Program-made: the position numbers and the translations under genes
Source: Micromussa lordhowensis
Lineage: Eukaryota > Cnidaria > Anthozoa > Scleractinia > Lobophylliidae
DNA: 64,000 nucleotides
Direction of reading: 5' to 3'
Assembly (NCBI GenBank): GCA_964020085.1
Contig: OZ026600.1
Coordinates: 1,674,201 to 1,738,200 of the forward strand
The notes under the pieces: model-generated
Databases searched by the model: none
Told to the model about the DNA's origin: nothing
What the model saw: the letters and a program-made list of their open reading frames with translations, nothing else
Shown: positions 1 to 11,000 of the stretch, in pieces
Layout: each line of letters begins with the position of its first letter
Position numbering within the stretch: position 1 is the stretch's first letter

Positions 1-560
1 TAAATTAGTAGGATCAGGAAGGAAAGACTCCCATGATCTGCCTACTGGAAAAATAAAATCAGATTTTTTTGCATATAGATTGAAATATGCAAGTTTTAAA
101 AAAGGAAATGGAAAACCTTTCATTTGGACTGCAAACAGCTGTAATGTTTTGGTTTTTGGGTCAAAACAGTGAATTGCATGTGAGGCAGAGTGGCAAAGTT
201 TCCTGTGCCTCTTCATGGACAATTGAGCCAGCCATTTGCTGGAACGAGGATGACATTGGCTGGTCTCCTAAAACAGCTGAAAATTTAGTCTACCTGTACA
301 TGTACATCAATCCTGTTAATGAATACAATGCAATGGTTGTCAACCAAAACAAACTACATGAAGGGTTTTTTGTTGAGCATTCAGTTTGTTGGGGTGCTGT
401 GCCAAATATCATGGAGCAAAAAAAGCCTTCCAGCACAGCGCTTCTCCCCTATGTTCTTGTGCGACATTTTTCATTTTGCACCCCAACGAACTGAATGCAT
501 GGAAGAGGCTACCTGACTGTGTATCTCACTCTTCATTTTCATTGTTTGATTATATTTCAG

Positions 561-1815
561 AGTAGCAGCAGAGTGGGTGTTACGTTGTGGAGGTGGAGTG
601 AAATTCAAGAATCCTGAAAAATGGATTTGGGACTATAATGCCATACCAGACGGACCAAAAGGAAGACTTGCTTTGGAAGCAATCAATGCTAAAGGAATAA
701 GTGTAACAACAGGCGGCCTTCAACATCTTGGTAATTATATGTTAAAATCTTGTCCTGCATTCATTTTGTTGATATGATGGTCTGCATGTTACGCTTTGTC
801 TCAAGTGGAATGGGTTTCAGCTGGCTAAGGTCACTGTGTTTCCCTGCATCCTGAAGAATAAAATGGGTAAGGTTGCTCCAATAATTTAGCAGCATCCATT
901 TATACTCCCACTAGGAGTGGCAAATATGTGAGAGTGAAGAGTCCTGCCCGAGAAGACAATACAATGACCCCAGCAGGGCGCAAACCTGGAGCATGTTAGA
1001 CTTTGATTTTTAATACCCTTTTAAGCTATTAGGTTACACTCACTGTGTTTTGTGTCTGTTTCAGTTGGACTGCAACATCTAAAGCAACTGAGCGTAAACA
1101 GCTGTATGTATGTAACTGACGTGAGCAAACTTCTGCCTGTGAAGGAAACCCTGGAGGAGCTGGACATTGGGAACTGTGGCAGTATATCTGATATATCACC
1201 ACTCTCAGAACTAAAGTAAGCACAATGTTCATCTCCCTAGCCTGCAATGTAGGCTTGTTTTGGTGAGCGGGCATATTTTGTTCAAGTGAGCACCATCTTG
1301 GATTCAAACTTGAAAGTGGCGTGGAGAGAGACAAAAAAGCATCCTAGGGAGTAGAAGTGAGACTGAAAGAGGAGTAAGGGGGAGGGGGTGGGGAAGAAAA
1401 AATACCCCCTACCTGCCCACTATTTCTAGCCAACATGGCAGCGAACCTACTCAATCATGAGCCTATACCAAAAACTCATGAATACACGGAAAACGCCTGC
1501 ACTGCAGGCTAACTTCTCCCCCTTCCCTTCCGCCTATCCCTCACCCTTGGGGATCCCACCCTCTCTCTGAGCTCTCTGGATCAATCACCGCCTTATCCTA
1601 TATTAGGATATGAACATTTTTTTAAGTCTTCATTATTTAATTTTTTATAGCAATCCCCTAACTGATAAACTCTTGTTGTTTTGACACATCTGTTCTCCTT
1701 TTGTCACAGAAAATTGACAAAGCTTAACCTTATGAACACACCAAGCATAAAACAGAGAGAAGAGGAAATCATAACATTACAGAAAAGACTCCCTGACTGT
1801 GTCATTGAAAAATAA
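561..1815 (+). CDS. DMAC2L: DMAC2L-like / ATP synthase subunit s (factor B), 3' part
   Basis: Three exons join in one frame: 561-730, 1065-1215 and 1710-1815 (TAA), giving about 141 residues. All introns are GT-AG. The 5' exons lie before the window. The first visible exon reads AEWVLRCGGGVKFKNPEKW, and later comes DYNAIPDGPKGR. Both resemble the family of mitochondrial ATP synthase subunit s (ATP5S/DMAC2L), which has a short N-terminal domain followed by leucine-rich repeats. The second and third exons give LRR-like units (LEELDIGNCGSISDISPLSE and LTKLNLMNT). The known family role is inner-membrane coupling factor B and respiratory-complex assembly. The paralogue DMAC2 is the main alternative. 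The gene converges on FPGT. An AATAAA overlaps the stop codon (1811-1816) and another lies at 2141-2146. Confidence 0.75.
840..1005. repeat. Dispersed repeat copy in DMAC2L intron
   Basis: The segment CATTTATAC...GTGAGAGT..AAG..TCTTGCCC(A/G)AGAA recurs at about 15,070-15,140 as a diverged copy. This copy continues into ACAATGACCCCAGCAGGGCGC. I infer a high-copy interspersed element; its class is not determined. Confidence 0.5.
1238..1511. mobile_element. MITE with TAGCCTGCA ends
   Basis: It starts TAGCCTGCAATGTAGGC and ends GCCTGCACTGCAGGCTA, an imperfect terminal inverted repeat that is itself palindromic. It sits in the last intron of the DMAC2L-like gene. A shorter relative lies at 2924-3064. 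No coding capacity is seen. Confidence 0.65.
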
Positions 1816-2923
1816 AATGTCAAATAAGTTCTACATAATACATGGATATAGTGATTATAACAATTAGGAATGGACAACCCCTCTAAAATGAGTTCCAGAC
1901 GATTGCTAGGAAAAAAAGCACAAATTATACAAAATGAACTATATCATTGTATGTAAATGTTGTAGGTCAAAATGAAATTTAGGTTAAAATGATTTTAACC
2001 TACATGTAGTTTGATTCTCAATTTCCTTTGTCTTCTAACCCTAATAATTATTGATGATTTATGACTAATTAGGGTTAAGAGACAAAGGAATTTCATTTTG
2101 ACTTACAACATAAACATAACAGTGTAAAAGGCTATGAAAAAATAAATATATACTAAAAAACTGTGGAACTGTAAATTATGGTAACTGTGGACACCACTTA
2201 ACATAAATTATTACCAGAGGAAACAAAAGAAACAAACATAATTTGGTGTGGAACCCTAACCTTTGGGAGGCTGACAAGCTGCCTATTTACAAAGAAAGAG
2301 TTCATTATTACATTGTATTTTTGTCATCATTTTTGGTGAATTCACTTAAGTTGACATTGATGTTTTTATTCTTGTCATCTAATTACTTCACAATGCATGC
2401 TAGAGCAATTTCAATTGAGTGCCGCTAAACCAAATTCTTATTATTAATACTATTACTACGTTTGCTAAAACTTCTCTGCCAGAGAGTTTTAATAAGCTAC
2501 TTAAAAAACTATTGAAAACTACTCTTATGAAAGGGAAGAAAAGATGCCGATGAGATTTCCTAAACAAAAAATGTATGTACACCTAACATGTACAGTGAGT
2601 GCAAAATACAAAATAGACTATAGTATAAAATAATTTTACCTTCTAAACCATTATGGGTCTATACCACCATACCGTCCACAGCAGCCTGCCATCCATTAGT
2701 TCCCTATTTCTTTAACCCATCTACTACCTGTACTAGTAGAAATATCAATAACAATACTTTTATACGAATAAATTCTAAACCCTTACTCAGCTTTCAAAAT
2801 ATTTTTAAATATGTAAAAATGCAATATTTTTTGGATACATTTTATTTACTATTTTTTAACATTTTTGAATGTTAAAACATTTCTCACCAGAGAAAAACAT
2901 CCTTCACCTAGCTTACATTTAGA
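1816..2923. other. Convergent intergenic region with nested inverted repeat
   Basis: This is AT-rich sequence between the convergent ends of DMAC2L-like and FPGT. It contains a nested inverted repeat at about 1951-2116. The outer arms are TGTTGTAGGTCAAAATGAAA and its near complement. The inner arms are around TTTGTCTTCTAACCCTAAT and ATTAGGGTTAAGAGACAAA. No gene is recognised. Confidence 0.5.
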
Positions 2924-3064
2924 TAGCCTGCAGTGCAGGCGGATTTCGGCGGGACAAGTGGATATTCCATCAGTTGTTCAGGCCGCCATCTTGAATTAGA
3001 ATCCAAAATGGTGGCTGAACACTCGAAAGACAAAAACCACCAAAACCGCCTGCACTGCAGGCTA
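2924..3064. mobile_element. Short MITE with TAGCCTGCAGTGCAGGCG ends
   Basis: A 141-base foldback element. It starts TAGCCTGCAGTGCAGGCG and ends with its near-perfect complement CGCCTGCACTGCAGGCTA. It belongs to the same family as 1238-1511 and lies just beyond the FPGT 3' end. Confidence 0.7.
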
Positions 3065-3077
3065 ACATTTAGACTAA

Positions 3078-3083
3078 TTTATT
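3078..3083 (-). terminator. Candidate poly(A) signal of FPGT
   Basis: AATAAA on the minus strand, about 95 bases past the FPGT stop codon. It is the nearest canonical hexamer. Confidence 0.45.
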
Positions 3084-3176
3084 GATTAATTGTTATTAAC
3101 ATTAAGATTCTACATGAACAGGTAGATCATATCAAAGTTACTGATGAAATTTGGTATTCTGTTGTATCAATGTTGT

Positions 3177-6100
3177 TTATGTCTCTAAAATCTTCTTCCT
3201 TAAATTTTCCCTTATCTTTAATGTTCCTTTGATATCCTTGAAATCCAAAACATCCTTCATGGAGAGGTATCTCTGCCCAGGTTCACTGTTTCCTTTGTTA
3301 AGTTTTGATCCAATCTTTAAAGCATTTAACATATTTATTGCATAACAAGTAGATTCTCGGCAGCTCTCAAACAATGGAAATAGCTTCATTTGCCACAAGC
3401 TCAAAATATCAAGATCTGAATCCTGCAAACAAACAAAACAAAACAAAAAAACAAATTATAATGCACAGATTGAGAGAGAATTTTGAGCATACTTTACACC
3501 CACTCAGGTACTTTCATGTGTATTATTAATCCCTGCTCCATTGCTGTCTCTTTCCTGTTATGAAGAAATCATCCCTTCTTTAAGATGTGACCAGAGTGGT
3601 CCAATAAGTATGGGTTATTGAATGACCAAGCATGATGTCAAGTTGGCTGCATATTGGCAAAGCTCTTCTTTGCATGTTTATGGACTGAGACAGAGTCGAG
3701 GTTCATAAACTCACAAAAAAAGAATTTAGCCAATATCAGGGGTTTCATTAAGGGTGGGGCAACGGGCAAATTGACTGACTCTGAAGATTTCACTGGCATG
3801 GTTTGTCTGATTTAACCGTCTTGCAGAATGTTTTTTCTAAAAAAAAGTTCAGTTCAAATAGTTTTGCCTGTCTGTGAAAACAAGTTGCCCTCTTGTTCAA
3901 AATGTTAATGAAACCCCTGCAACATCCAGCACTCTTGATCAATAAAGGATTTATTATTATGTGGCTTTTGGGGAAATGCCTTTTGCAGGACACAGTGGGT
4001 CACAGCACCATCTTGCCTGCTCAGATAGCCAATCACAGTGCAGGATTTGGATCATCTTGCTGCTCAAAGAGCTTCACATATAATAACTCATCTTAATCCC
4101 CAATTCAATGACTTAATAAGCAAGTTAGCCATTCAAGCCATTTTCTGGGTTAAGGGTATGTATGTGGCTCTTTTGAACACATAGTCAGGTACTAAAAGGA
4201 AATTAATATGTTCTTGTACCTGCTTTATATCTAACAACGATAATGCTTTATCGAGAGGCCAACCAAAATACTGCAGCTTTCCAAGGTCGTCTGAACTTGT
4301 TGTCTTTTTCACGTTGTCATTGACACCAAACACAACGGTTACATACAACCCTGCAACATCGCCAACTTCAACACAGACTGTTGTCATGAAAGCATTGTCA
4401 GGAATACATGCCCCAGAAGGAATCGCTACATTGCTGATAATGCAGTTGTTGCCAACAGAGGATTCTTCTTCGATATCGCAGTACTCCAGAACAGTTTTCT
4501 GTCCCACTTTGGATGGCATTGTTTGGTGACAGTGTATAAGACATCTGTGATCAGTGACAATTTTCTCCTCACTGAGTCCACTCCTTTTTACCATGACTTC
4601 AGAGAGAAAGTGGCTTTCAAACCTGATGTTAATAACAAAAGAAAACAGAGAAAAAAAATCAAACTATCAACTGAAAGCTCGCAAAATTTTTTCACCCCTT
4701 GACTCCAAGGAATCCTGATCATTCAGTAAAAAGGATATTAATTTAATCCTCACCGAAAAACATTATTTTCGCAGAAATAATGAAGATATTCTGCAGTGGT
4801 GCCTAGATGATAGAATCTGGATTCATTAAGCAACAGCACATTCAGCTGTGTTCCTTTCAAGAAATCAAAAATCTTCTTCCTTTTTTCTACCAATGACGAA
4901 GTCTCCTTTGTGACATTGGCAACATTCTTAGTGTATTCGCCGGATGCCTCAGACCCAAGGGCTTGTAGAAAGTCACCATAGGCATCAATTTCACAGTCAA
5001 TTGGTTGTATTTCAATGGAAAAATCATACAGACTCTTGGCTGTTTTCCAGTCCACGAAAAATACACTATCAGTGTAAACATGTTCTTGTCCGTTCTGAAG
5101 AAAAGTGACCCCATGCTTTCGCATTGTTTCTTCTGATGGTTTGTGAAGGAACTTCTTACATGCTGTTTGAACAACGGAGCATCTACTCTAGTAACCAAAA
5201 TCATAAAAAGTGTTTTTAATTAATATGTATTTTGAAACATTAGTAATATTATTTTATCAGTTCAGTAAGTTAATAAGTTAAGTACTGGTAGTACATGCAA
5301 CTTGAAAATCATCACTGGGAAACTGTCACCTTTTTAATTGTCCAGGAAAAATGATGACAAGTATATTGATTGATTGATTGATTGACAAAAAAAATGATTC
5401 ATCGATTGAAAACCTTCAGAGGTAATCAGAAATGAACCTGTAACCAAAAAAGCTGTAATGTGAAATGCAAGGTGTTCTGACTAATGATTAGTGTGCTGAC
5501 CTCTGGGTTAAAAGGTGAAGGTTCAAGACCTGGGCCGGGTTGTCCAAAGCCTGATTAAGCTAACCCAGGATTAGCAAGAATTTTGATTTCAGTTCTGAAA
5601 CTTTTCAGTGAAGTTTTTTGTTTATATTGTTTGTCCATCTGTTTTTAGTTTGAATAATCTCAAACTACACAAAACATTAGCAGTTAAAAACATTTTTATT
5701 GAAGAAAAATCGATACTAAAGTTAACTTTTAATCCTGGGTTAGCGTTAACCGGTTTCGAACAACCCTGCCCTGGCAGGGACACTGCTGTGTTCTTTGCAA
5801 ACATACTTTAGTTTCACACGTACTAGCATCCCATTTAGTGACAGTGACAATATTATGTTACTTCAAGATACAGAAACCTAGGGTTATGTGCCAACAATGA
5901 TGCTATCTGGTTGTCCCTATTAAGCAGATTTCTGTTTAATTTGTGGGGCAGTACATTTTGTTACCAGTTAAATGCACGATAAGAAAAGGTTCTATTAACA
6001 ATATTAACTTATGAGCTTGAGACTTCTATCGCATGATAGTCGACGAGGGTGCAGTCTGAGTCAACTAGAAAATAGAAATCTACAACAGAACAGATAGTGA

Positions 6101-7930
6101 GTAGCATAGCCAATCAGAGAATGGCATTCGTGATATAACACTAGTAGATTTATACAAAAATCTATTAGAAAGTGTTATAACCTCAGATGCTTGATCATCG
6201 CTGAGCGCAAACACACCATGAGTTGTACCAATATTAATTGGAGAAGGATGAGCCAGTGCTGTGAAGCCTGGTTTTGTGAAAGACAAATCTCCTTCACTGT
6301 TGAACAGAGTCAGGATATCTGATGCCACCACAAAGATACCAGGATTCATCTTTTCAGGAAATTCAACGAACAAAGCCAGCTGAAGTTCTAACATTTGAAA
6401 GGGAGGATCACCTACCAAAAGAATGAAACACTGTTACTAAGCTTGGAAATTATATCAGAAAATTTTGACAAGCGAACCTGCAGCCCTCGGCCTCCCTTCT
6501 GTTCATTCCTATAATAAATCCTTTGAAATACAGTGGAACCCCTTTAAACCAGTCATTAACAGGCTACAAAAATCTGGTTGTATTGATGGGGTAGCTGTAT
6601 TAAAGGTGTTCTTTAAATAAGAAAATGACTGAGCAAGCTTTTGTTCGGGCCAGAAAAAAGTGGCCATAATAATGAGGCAGCTGTATTAACAGGTGGCCGC
6701 AAGTCAGGGTTCCACTGTACAAGCCTAAAGCCAACATAATTTATTCTAAGTATAAAGACTCCTCCTATAGATTGTTTTCACTAAAGTGGCCAGCATGCAT
6801 ACAAATTTATTGAAACAAAAGAAAGTGTTTACATAAGAAATACTTCAACTTCCACAGGAGCCCTATACCTATATAGGAAAGATAAGGAAACCCATGAACT
6901 GATTTTCCCATGGTTATCATGGCTAGCAATGTTGCTTGTAGGCGTGTACCCACGATGGCAACGGCATTGCGCAAGATGGCAGCCATACTCCAGCTAATAG
7001 GTTGATGACAGAGACATGCACCCTTGGTTTATAGCGTCCTCCTTTGATATTGGACATCCATGTTACGGTCAATTAGCACCTGTCAAAACAAGGTATTCAC
7101 TGGCCAGTATCAGGTTATCATATCGCGGGCACAAGTTTAAAGCTCATTGTTTTTTTGGAGTTGACCGCTGACCAAGTGCTGGTTTTCGCTTTGATCGTGG
7201 GCTCATGTCAGGTTAACTTGTTGTTAATAGGGCCGGGTTGTTCGGAGGCCTGTTAACGCTAACCCAGATTATAAAAGTTAACCGAAATATAAAATTTTCT
7301 TGTATACAGATGTTTTTCACTGCTTTTGTTTTGTGTATTTTGAGGACTTTGAGATTATTCAAACTCAAATAAAACAGAAGGCCAAACAACATAAACAGAA
7401 AACCTCACCGTAAAGTTACAAAACAAATCAAAATTCTCGCTTATCCTGGGTTAGCTTAATCGGGCTTTAAACATCCCGGCCCGGCTTGGATAAATCTATT
7501 TATTTATTATAAACATACCGAATGGAAGAGCAGTAAATGCTTTGCCCAGGACACTGGCGTTGGGTAACCTTTGGCTGTAGCCTCCAGCGGGAAACATGAT
7601 TATCTTCGAGTTCGCTAATTCTTCCTTGTCATAAATCTTTAACAGGTCACCAATAGTGACCAGGAAAGAACCTCCGTTACCTATCTTTGGTCCAGGTGGA
7701 TCATAGAACACATGATATTTCACTCCAAGTGGAAGCTCTCCGCGGGAAAGTTTTGACTGCAGTTGAATTTCATAAGCATTTTTCTGGCTTTCATCCAGAG
7801 CGGTAATCACAACTATATCCCAGAAGGCGATATCTACTTCTTTTCCTCGGATTGATTCAAACGCTTTGAATTTACTTGCCGTCGATCTTCGAATATTGAG
7901 ACTAGTTTCCGAGAACGTTGTTTCCGCCAT
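3177..7930 (-). CDS. FPGT: Fucose-1-phosphate guanylyltransferase, complete, 5 exons
   Basis: Exons in coding order are 7930-7519, 6411-6182, 5187-4754, 4622-4220 and 3422-3177. Together they make 1,725 bases with no frame break: 574 residues and TAA. The known vertebrate enzyme is of similar size. The N-terminal half has GPKIGNGGSFLV and AGGYSQRLPNASVLGKAFTA, the nucleotidyltransferase signature. It is followed by KPGFTALAHPSPINIGTTHG and, in exon 3, KKFLHKPSEET and CEIDAYGDFLQALG. The C-terminal exons look like the left-handed beta-helix part (GNNCIISNVAIPSGA). The family reaction is beta-L-fucose-1-phosphate plus GTP to GDP-L-fucose and pyrophosphate, in cytosolic fucose salvage. For exon 3, an acceptor at the alternative CAG near 5,145 breaks frame, so TAG at 5190-5188 is used. 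The introns hold several MITEs. The first codon lies 82 bases from the divergent TRAPPC6B start. Confidence 0.93.
3598..4070. repeat. Dispersed repeat copy in FPGT intron 4
   Basis: This matches 48,890-49,230 in the opposite orientation. Shared pieces include GCCAATCACAG(T/C)GCAGGATT, a TTGGCCAATATC-like segment and the surroundings of a GGGTTATTGA.TGACCAAG motif. Both copies are diverged. Family unknown. Confidence 0.5.
5365..5386. repeat. (TTGA)n microsatellite
   Basis: Five to six consecutive TTGA/GATT units in an FPGT intron. Confidence 0.8.
5478..5531 (+). repeat. tRNA-like SINE head fragment
   Basis: The stretch TTAGTGTGCTGACCTCTGGG...GGTTCAAGACC looks like a tRNA-derived head with a B-box (GGTTCAAGACC). 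It is too degenerate to be a functional tRNA. It abuts a MITE at 5532. Confidence 0.4.
5532..5771. mobile_element. MITE, GGGCCGGGTTGT family, copy 1
   Basis: The left end GGGCCGGGTTGTCCAAAGCC and the right-end complement GGGCAGGGTTGTTCGAAACC form an imperfect inverted repeat of about 40 bases. It runs through a shared GCTAACCCAGGATTA. It lies in an FPGT intron. A second copy is at 7230-7482. Confidence 0.7.
6531..6717. mobile_element. Tigger/pogo-like MITE with TA target duplication
   Basis: The ends are CAGTGGAACCC and GGGTTCCACTG, flanked by TA on both sides (6529-6530 and 6718-6719). It is 187 bases with no coding capacity. TA duplications with CAGTNGAACC ends are typical of Tc1/mariner-Tigger derivatives. 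Confidence 0.7.
7230..7482. mobile_element. MITE, GGGCCGGGTTGT family, copy 2
   Basis: It starts GGGCCGGGTTGTTCGGAGGC and ends with ...AACATCCCGGCCC. It has internal AACGCTAACCCAG and CTGGGTTAGC arms matching copy 1 at 5532-5771. It lies in FPGT intron 1. Confidence 0.7.
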
Positions 7931-8012
7931 CTTCGTTTCGATCGAGTGGTTTGGATAACCAAATGGAGTCTGGAACAGACTGGAGCCCAGTTCTTCGCGT
8001 GTGGTCTCTAAA
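7931..8012. promoter_or_regulatory. Compact bidirectional promoter, FPGT / TRAPPC6B
   Basis: Only 82 bases separate the two divergent start codons, so both 5' UTRs and the core promoter must overlap here or reach into the genes. There is no TATA box. Both starts sit in the same context, AAGATGGCGGA for FPGT and AAAATGGCGGA for TRAPPC6B. This resembles the YY1-type initiator motif AANATGGCG known at TATA-less housekeeping promoters. Confidence 0.6.
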
Positions 8013-11000
8013 ATGGCGGACGTCGAGTCACTGTTTGACTTTGTTCACATGGAAATTGTCGCTTATTTCACCAACAGACCGGGTAAAAATATAGATGTGA
8101 GTATTGCCTCGATTAAAAGGCGTTCTTAGTTAAGTACGTGTATAAAAAATAATGTCCTTTGTCTTTCTTGGCGCGAAAATTGCGTTATAAAAATGTGAAA
8201 ATTAGATAATCATGAATAATCGAATTGAACTCTCATAACAAGCTTAAGCTTTTGTATTTGTGTCTTTTTCTAGAATGATGTTATACAAAATCTTGAACGA
8301 CTTGGATTTAGTGTTGGTCAGAGACTGGTAGAAAGGCAAGTATTATTCCGTGTCTTGTTTTCTAAAGTAAGGTTATATGTTGCATGATTTGTATTCAGCT
8401 TTTTTTGTATACTATTATTTTTGTATATGTATGGGGTTCAGCCCAGTCTGTGGTTTTCTGTAAGTATGTTTCAAGATTTTACGTGGAACAGCAAGATCCA
8501 TGTGCAAGATGCAGTTGCCTAATTAAGGGTTTGTGTGACCCCCCCACTCCCCCTTCCCCTGACTGTGTGCCCATCAGCTTATATTTAGATTTAGCATGTA
8601 AAGAAAGATATTTCTTCTTCAGTTGTGACTGTAAGCCCTTAAGTGAAGAGAGTGTGTTTTGTATGCAAATAATTCCAGGATACTCAGAGACCTGGCAGGT
8701 GTTATTTACAATTGGGACTGCCAAATTTACCTCGTTTTTCACATCATTGCAGTTCAAGAGTTTACTGTGCACTTAAAATTTTGCATTGATAACATCTTTC
8801 CAAATGCAAACCCAAACATTTTTGAAATGCATAGATCTGTCAAACACCATCCTTATCAAATGGAAAGCATGTCCAATAGTTTTGGGCTAGTTAGGCTGCT
8901 TGGTTTGGTTGGGCAGGTGAAGTTTCTTGGCACAAAAAATTTCCAGGACATTACCTTACAAACTTTCATTTGTCATTCGTTAGCATTGTCCCTTATTTTG
9001 ATTGAGAGAGCTTTATTGTAAGTTTGGAGAAAGTTTGGATGATCAGTGAATGTGTAACTATTTGTTTTTGCTATCTTTTCTGTAGATTCACCAAAGATTC
9101 CCCTCGCTTCAAGGATGAACTTGAAATTATGAAGTATATCTGTAAAGACTTCTGGACTGCCGTTTATAAGAAACAAATTGACAATTTGAGAACAAACCAC
9201 CAGGTACAATAATTTGATGGTGCATTTGTAATTTAGCAAACCATTAGCATGAGCCCATGTTTTTTCCCAGAATCCTCTTAGACGTTTTTGTTTTGAAGTT
9301 GGTCTAGATATTTGGTGCGAAGTGAGTGGTGAACGGGTGAGGGAAGGGGTTGAAGGCAAGTGATACAGGGTCTTCTTTTAATAGAAGTCTTGATTCTTTA
9401 AGCCTGACATTCTCTATTTATTAAAAAGGAGGGGACAAGCGTGTTTCCTATATCAACTGTTGTACTTGATTAAAGAAACAACCTAACATTGATTTTCTTG
9501 AAGCCATTGTTGCATGGAGGAAATGGCTATACTTTCAATGACAGTGAACAGATAAGATAACTCTAAACATTGTTAGAATATTGCATTTCATACTGAGAAG
9601 TCAGAAAAAAAGAAATAGTGTATTGGTATAGTATCTGTAAATGATATTGCACAGATTACAATTGAAATTGGAATTGGTGAACCCCACCAACAAAGTACAA
9701 CCTCGTTCCCAGGGTCTCTCATCTTATCGCCTAAGGCGAGCGAGAAGAGACCCTGGTTAGGTCTGGTCACGTGTCTCCCAGAATCTGGGAGGTTACAATT
9801 AAATTGTTGAAGGGAGGGGTGCTCTAGTAAGAATTTTGTCTATACTTAGCCTACGGGAGTGCGGAATATGTTGTCACCAAAATAAACCAGGAACGGCGGT
9901 GATTTTTGCCAACTCCGACCAAAACTTATCCATCATCTGATAGTGGAAATCCAAGTTGCTGTAGGTTGTGTGGTCTGGTTCAGTTAGGAACGTTAGATAT
10001 TGTAAAAATATCCTCAAGAAGGCAAAAGAATAATTGCACGCCGCCGTCAAAGCTGTGTATGGAAGGTCTTGGAGTCATCTTTACTGCGGATTGAATCAAA
10101 ACCACGTCTACTATGGAGGTCTTGCGAGCGGTGATAGAATAATTTTAGAATATTCAGGGCCTTTATCACCGAAAGCCGAAGTCACTTCGAAAGGAGCGAG
10201 TCGGTGAAAAGATTTACTGAAGGATGAAGTGTCGCCGCTGCGCCGTCGATCGGCGCGCTGAACTTTGCAGAGCACGAAGAGGATGGCTGATTCGTCCAGA
10301 TCTGCTTTTCGCCATCGTTGCTGATAAAATGGATTTATATTCGGCCGAAAGGAGTCTAGAAAAAGAAAAATGCAGTTTTTATTGTGTCCACTCCTATATT
10401 ATAAATCAACGTACGTGATGGGCCTGCAACATAACAAGACTCCAATGGTTCTAGACAACTGTACATTTGCCGTTCTATTTTAATTTTCGATCTCTCGGCC
10501 TTTCCTTGCTTCACGCGTGTTTCTGAGGGGTACTTTATGCCATGTTATTAGGAAAAATGGAAATTACAAGTAGAGTGGAGCCTTTTGACCGCGTTATAAA
10601 ATTTTTGAGGTCATAGGTCTACATGGTTTTGGCTGTTAAGCACGTCGCTTCACAGAGTTTGACACCTCTGTAATTATTTACCATGTGCTTATACTTTGTT
10701 TTTGTTCGTTTCTATTGTAAGATATGATTTAAGGTTCTAAGCATTGGCTCTCCAGGGAGAAAGATTAATATATTCCATGCGAAAAAATTGCTTATTTGCA
10801 TTCTATGTTGTGACGCCGGACCCGGCTATTCAGACAAGAACTGTTTGCAAGTACAGTGTGTTGCGTCTTTAATCACACTATCATATTTATCTTTGCCCAG
10901 CTTTTCCAGTCAGACTACCGTAGCTTTACTTTGAGAAAGCTGTGCGTTCTAATGTTTTTTTTTTTTTTTCGATCAATCTGATCGCGCGCATTCAAAGGAG

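Noticed and set aside
87..494. Possible upstream exon of the DMAC2L-like gene
   Set aside because: The 135-codon frame has no similarity to the family's N-terminal part and no fitting donor was found; it looks intronic.
8384..9021. Two overlapping plus-strand frames between TRAPPC6B exons 2 and 3
   Set aside because: They lie inside intron 2 and have no domain; the spliced gene explains the region.
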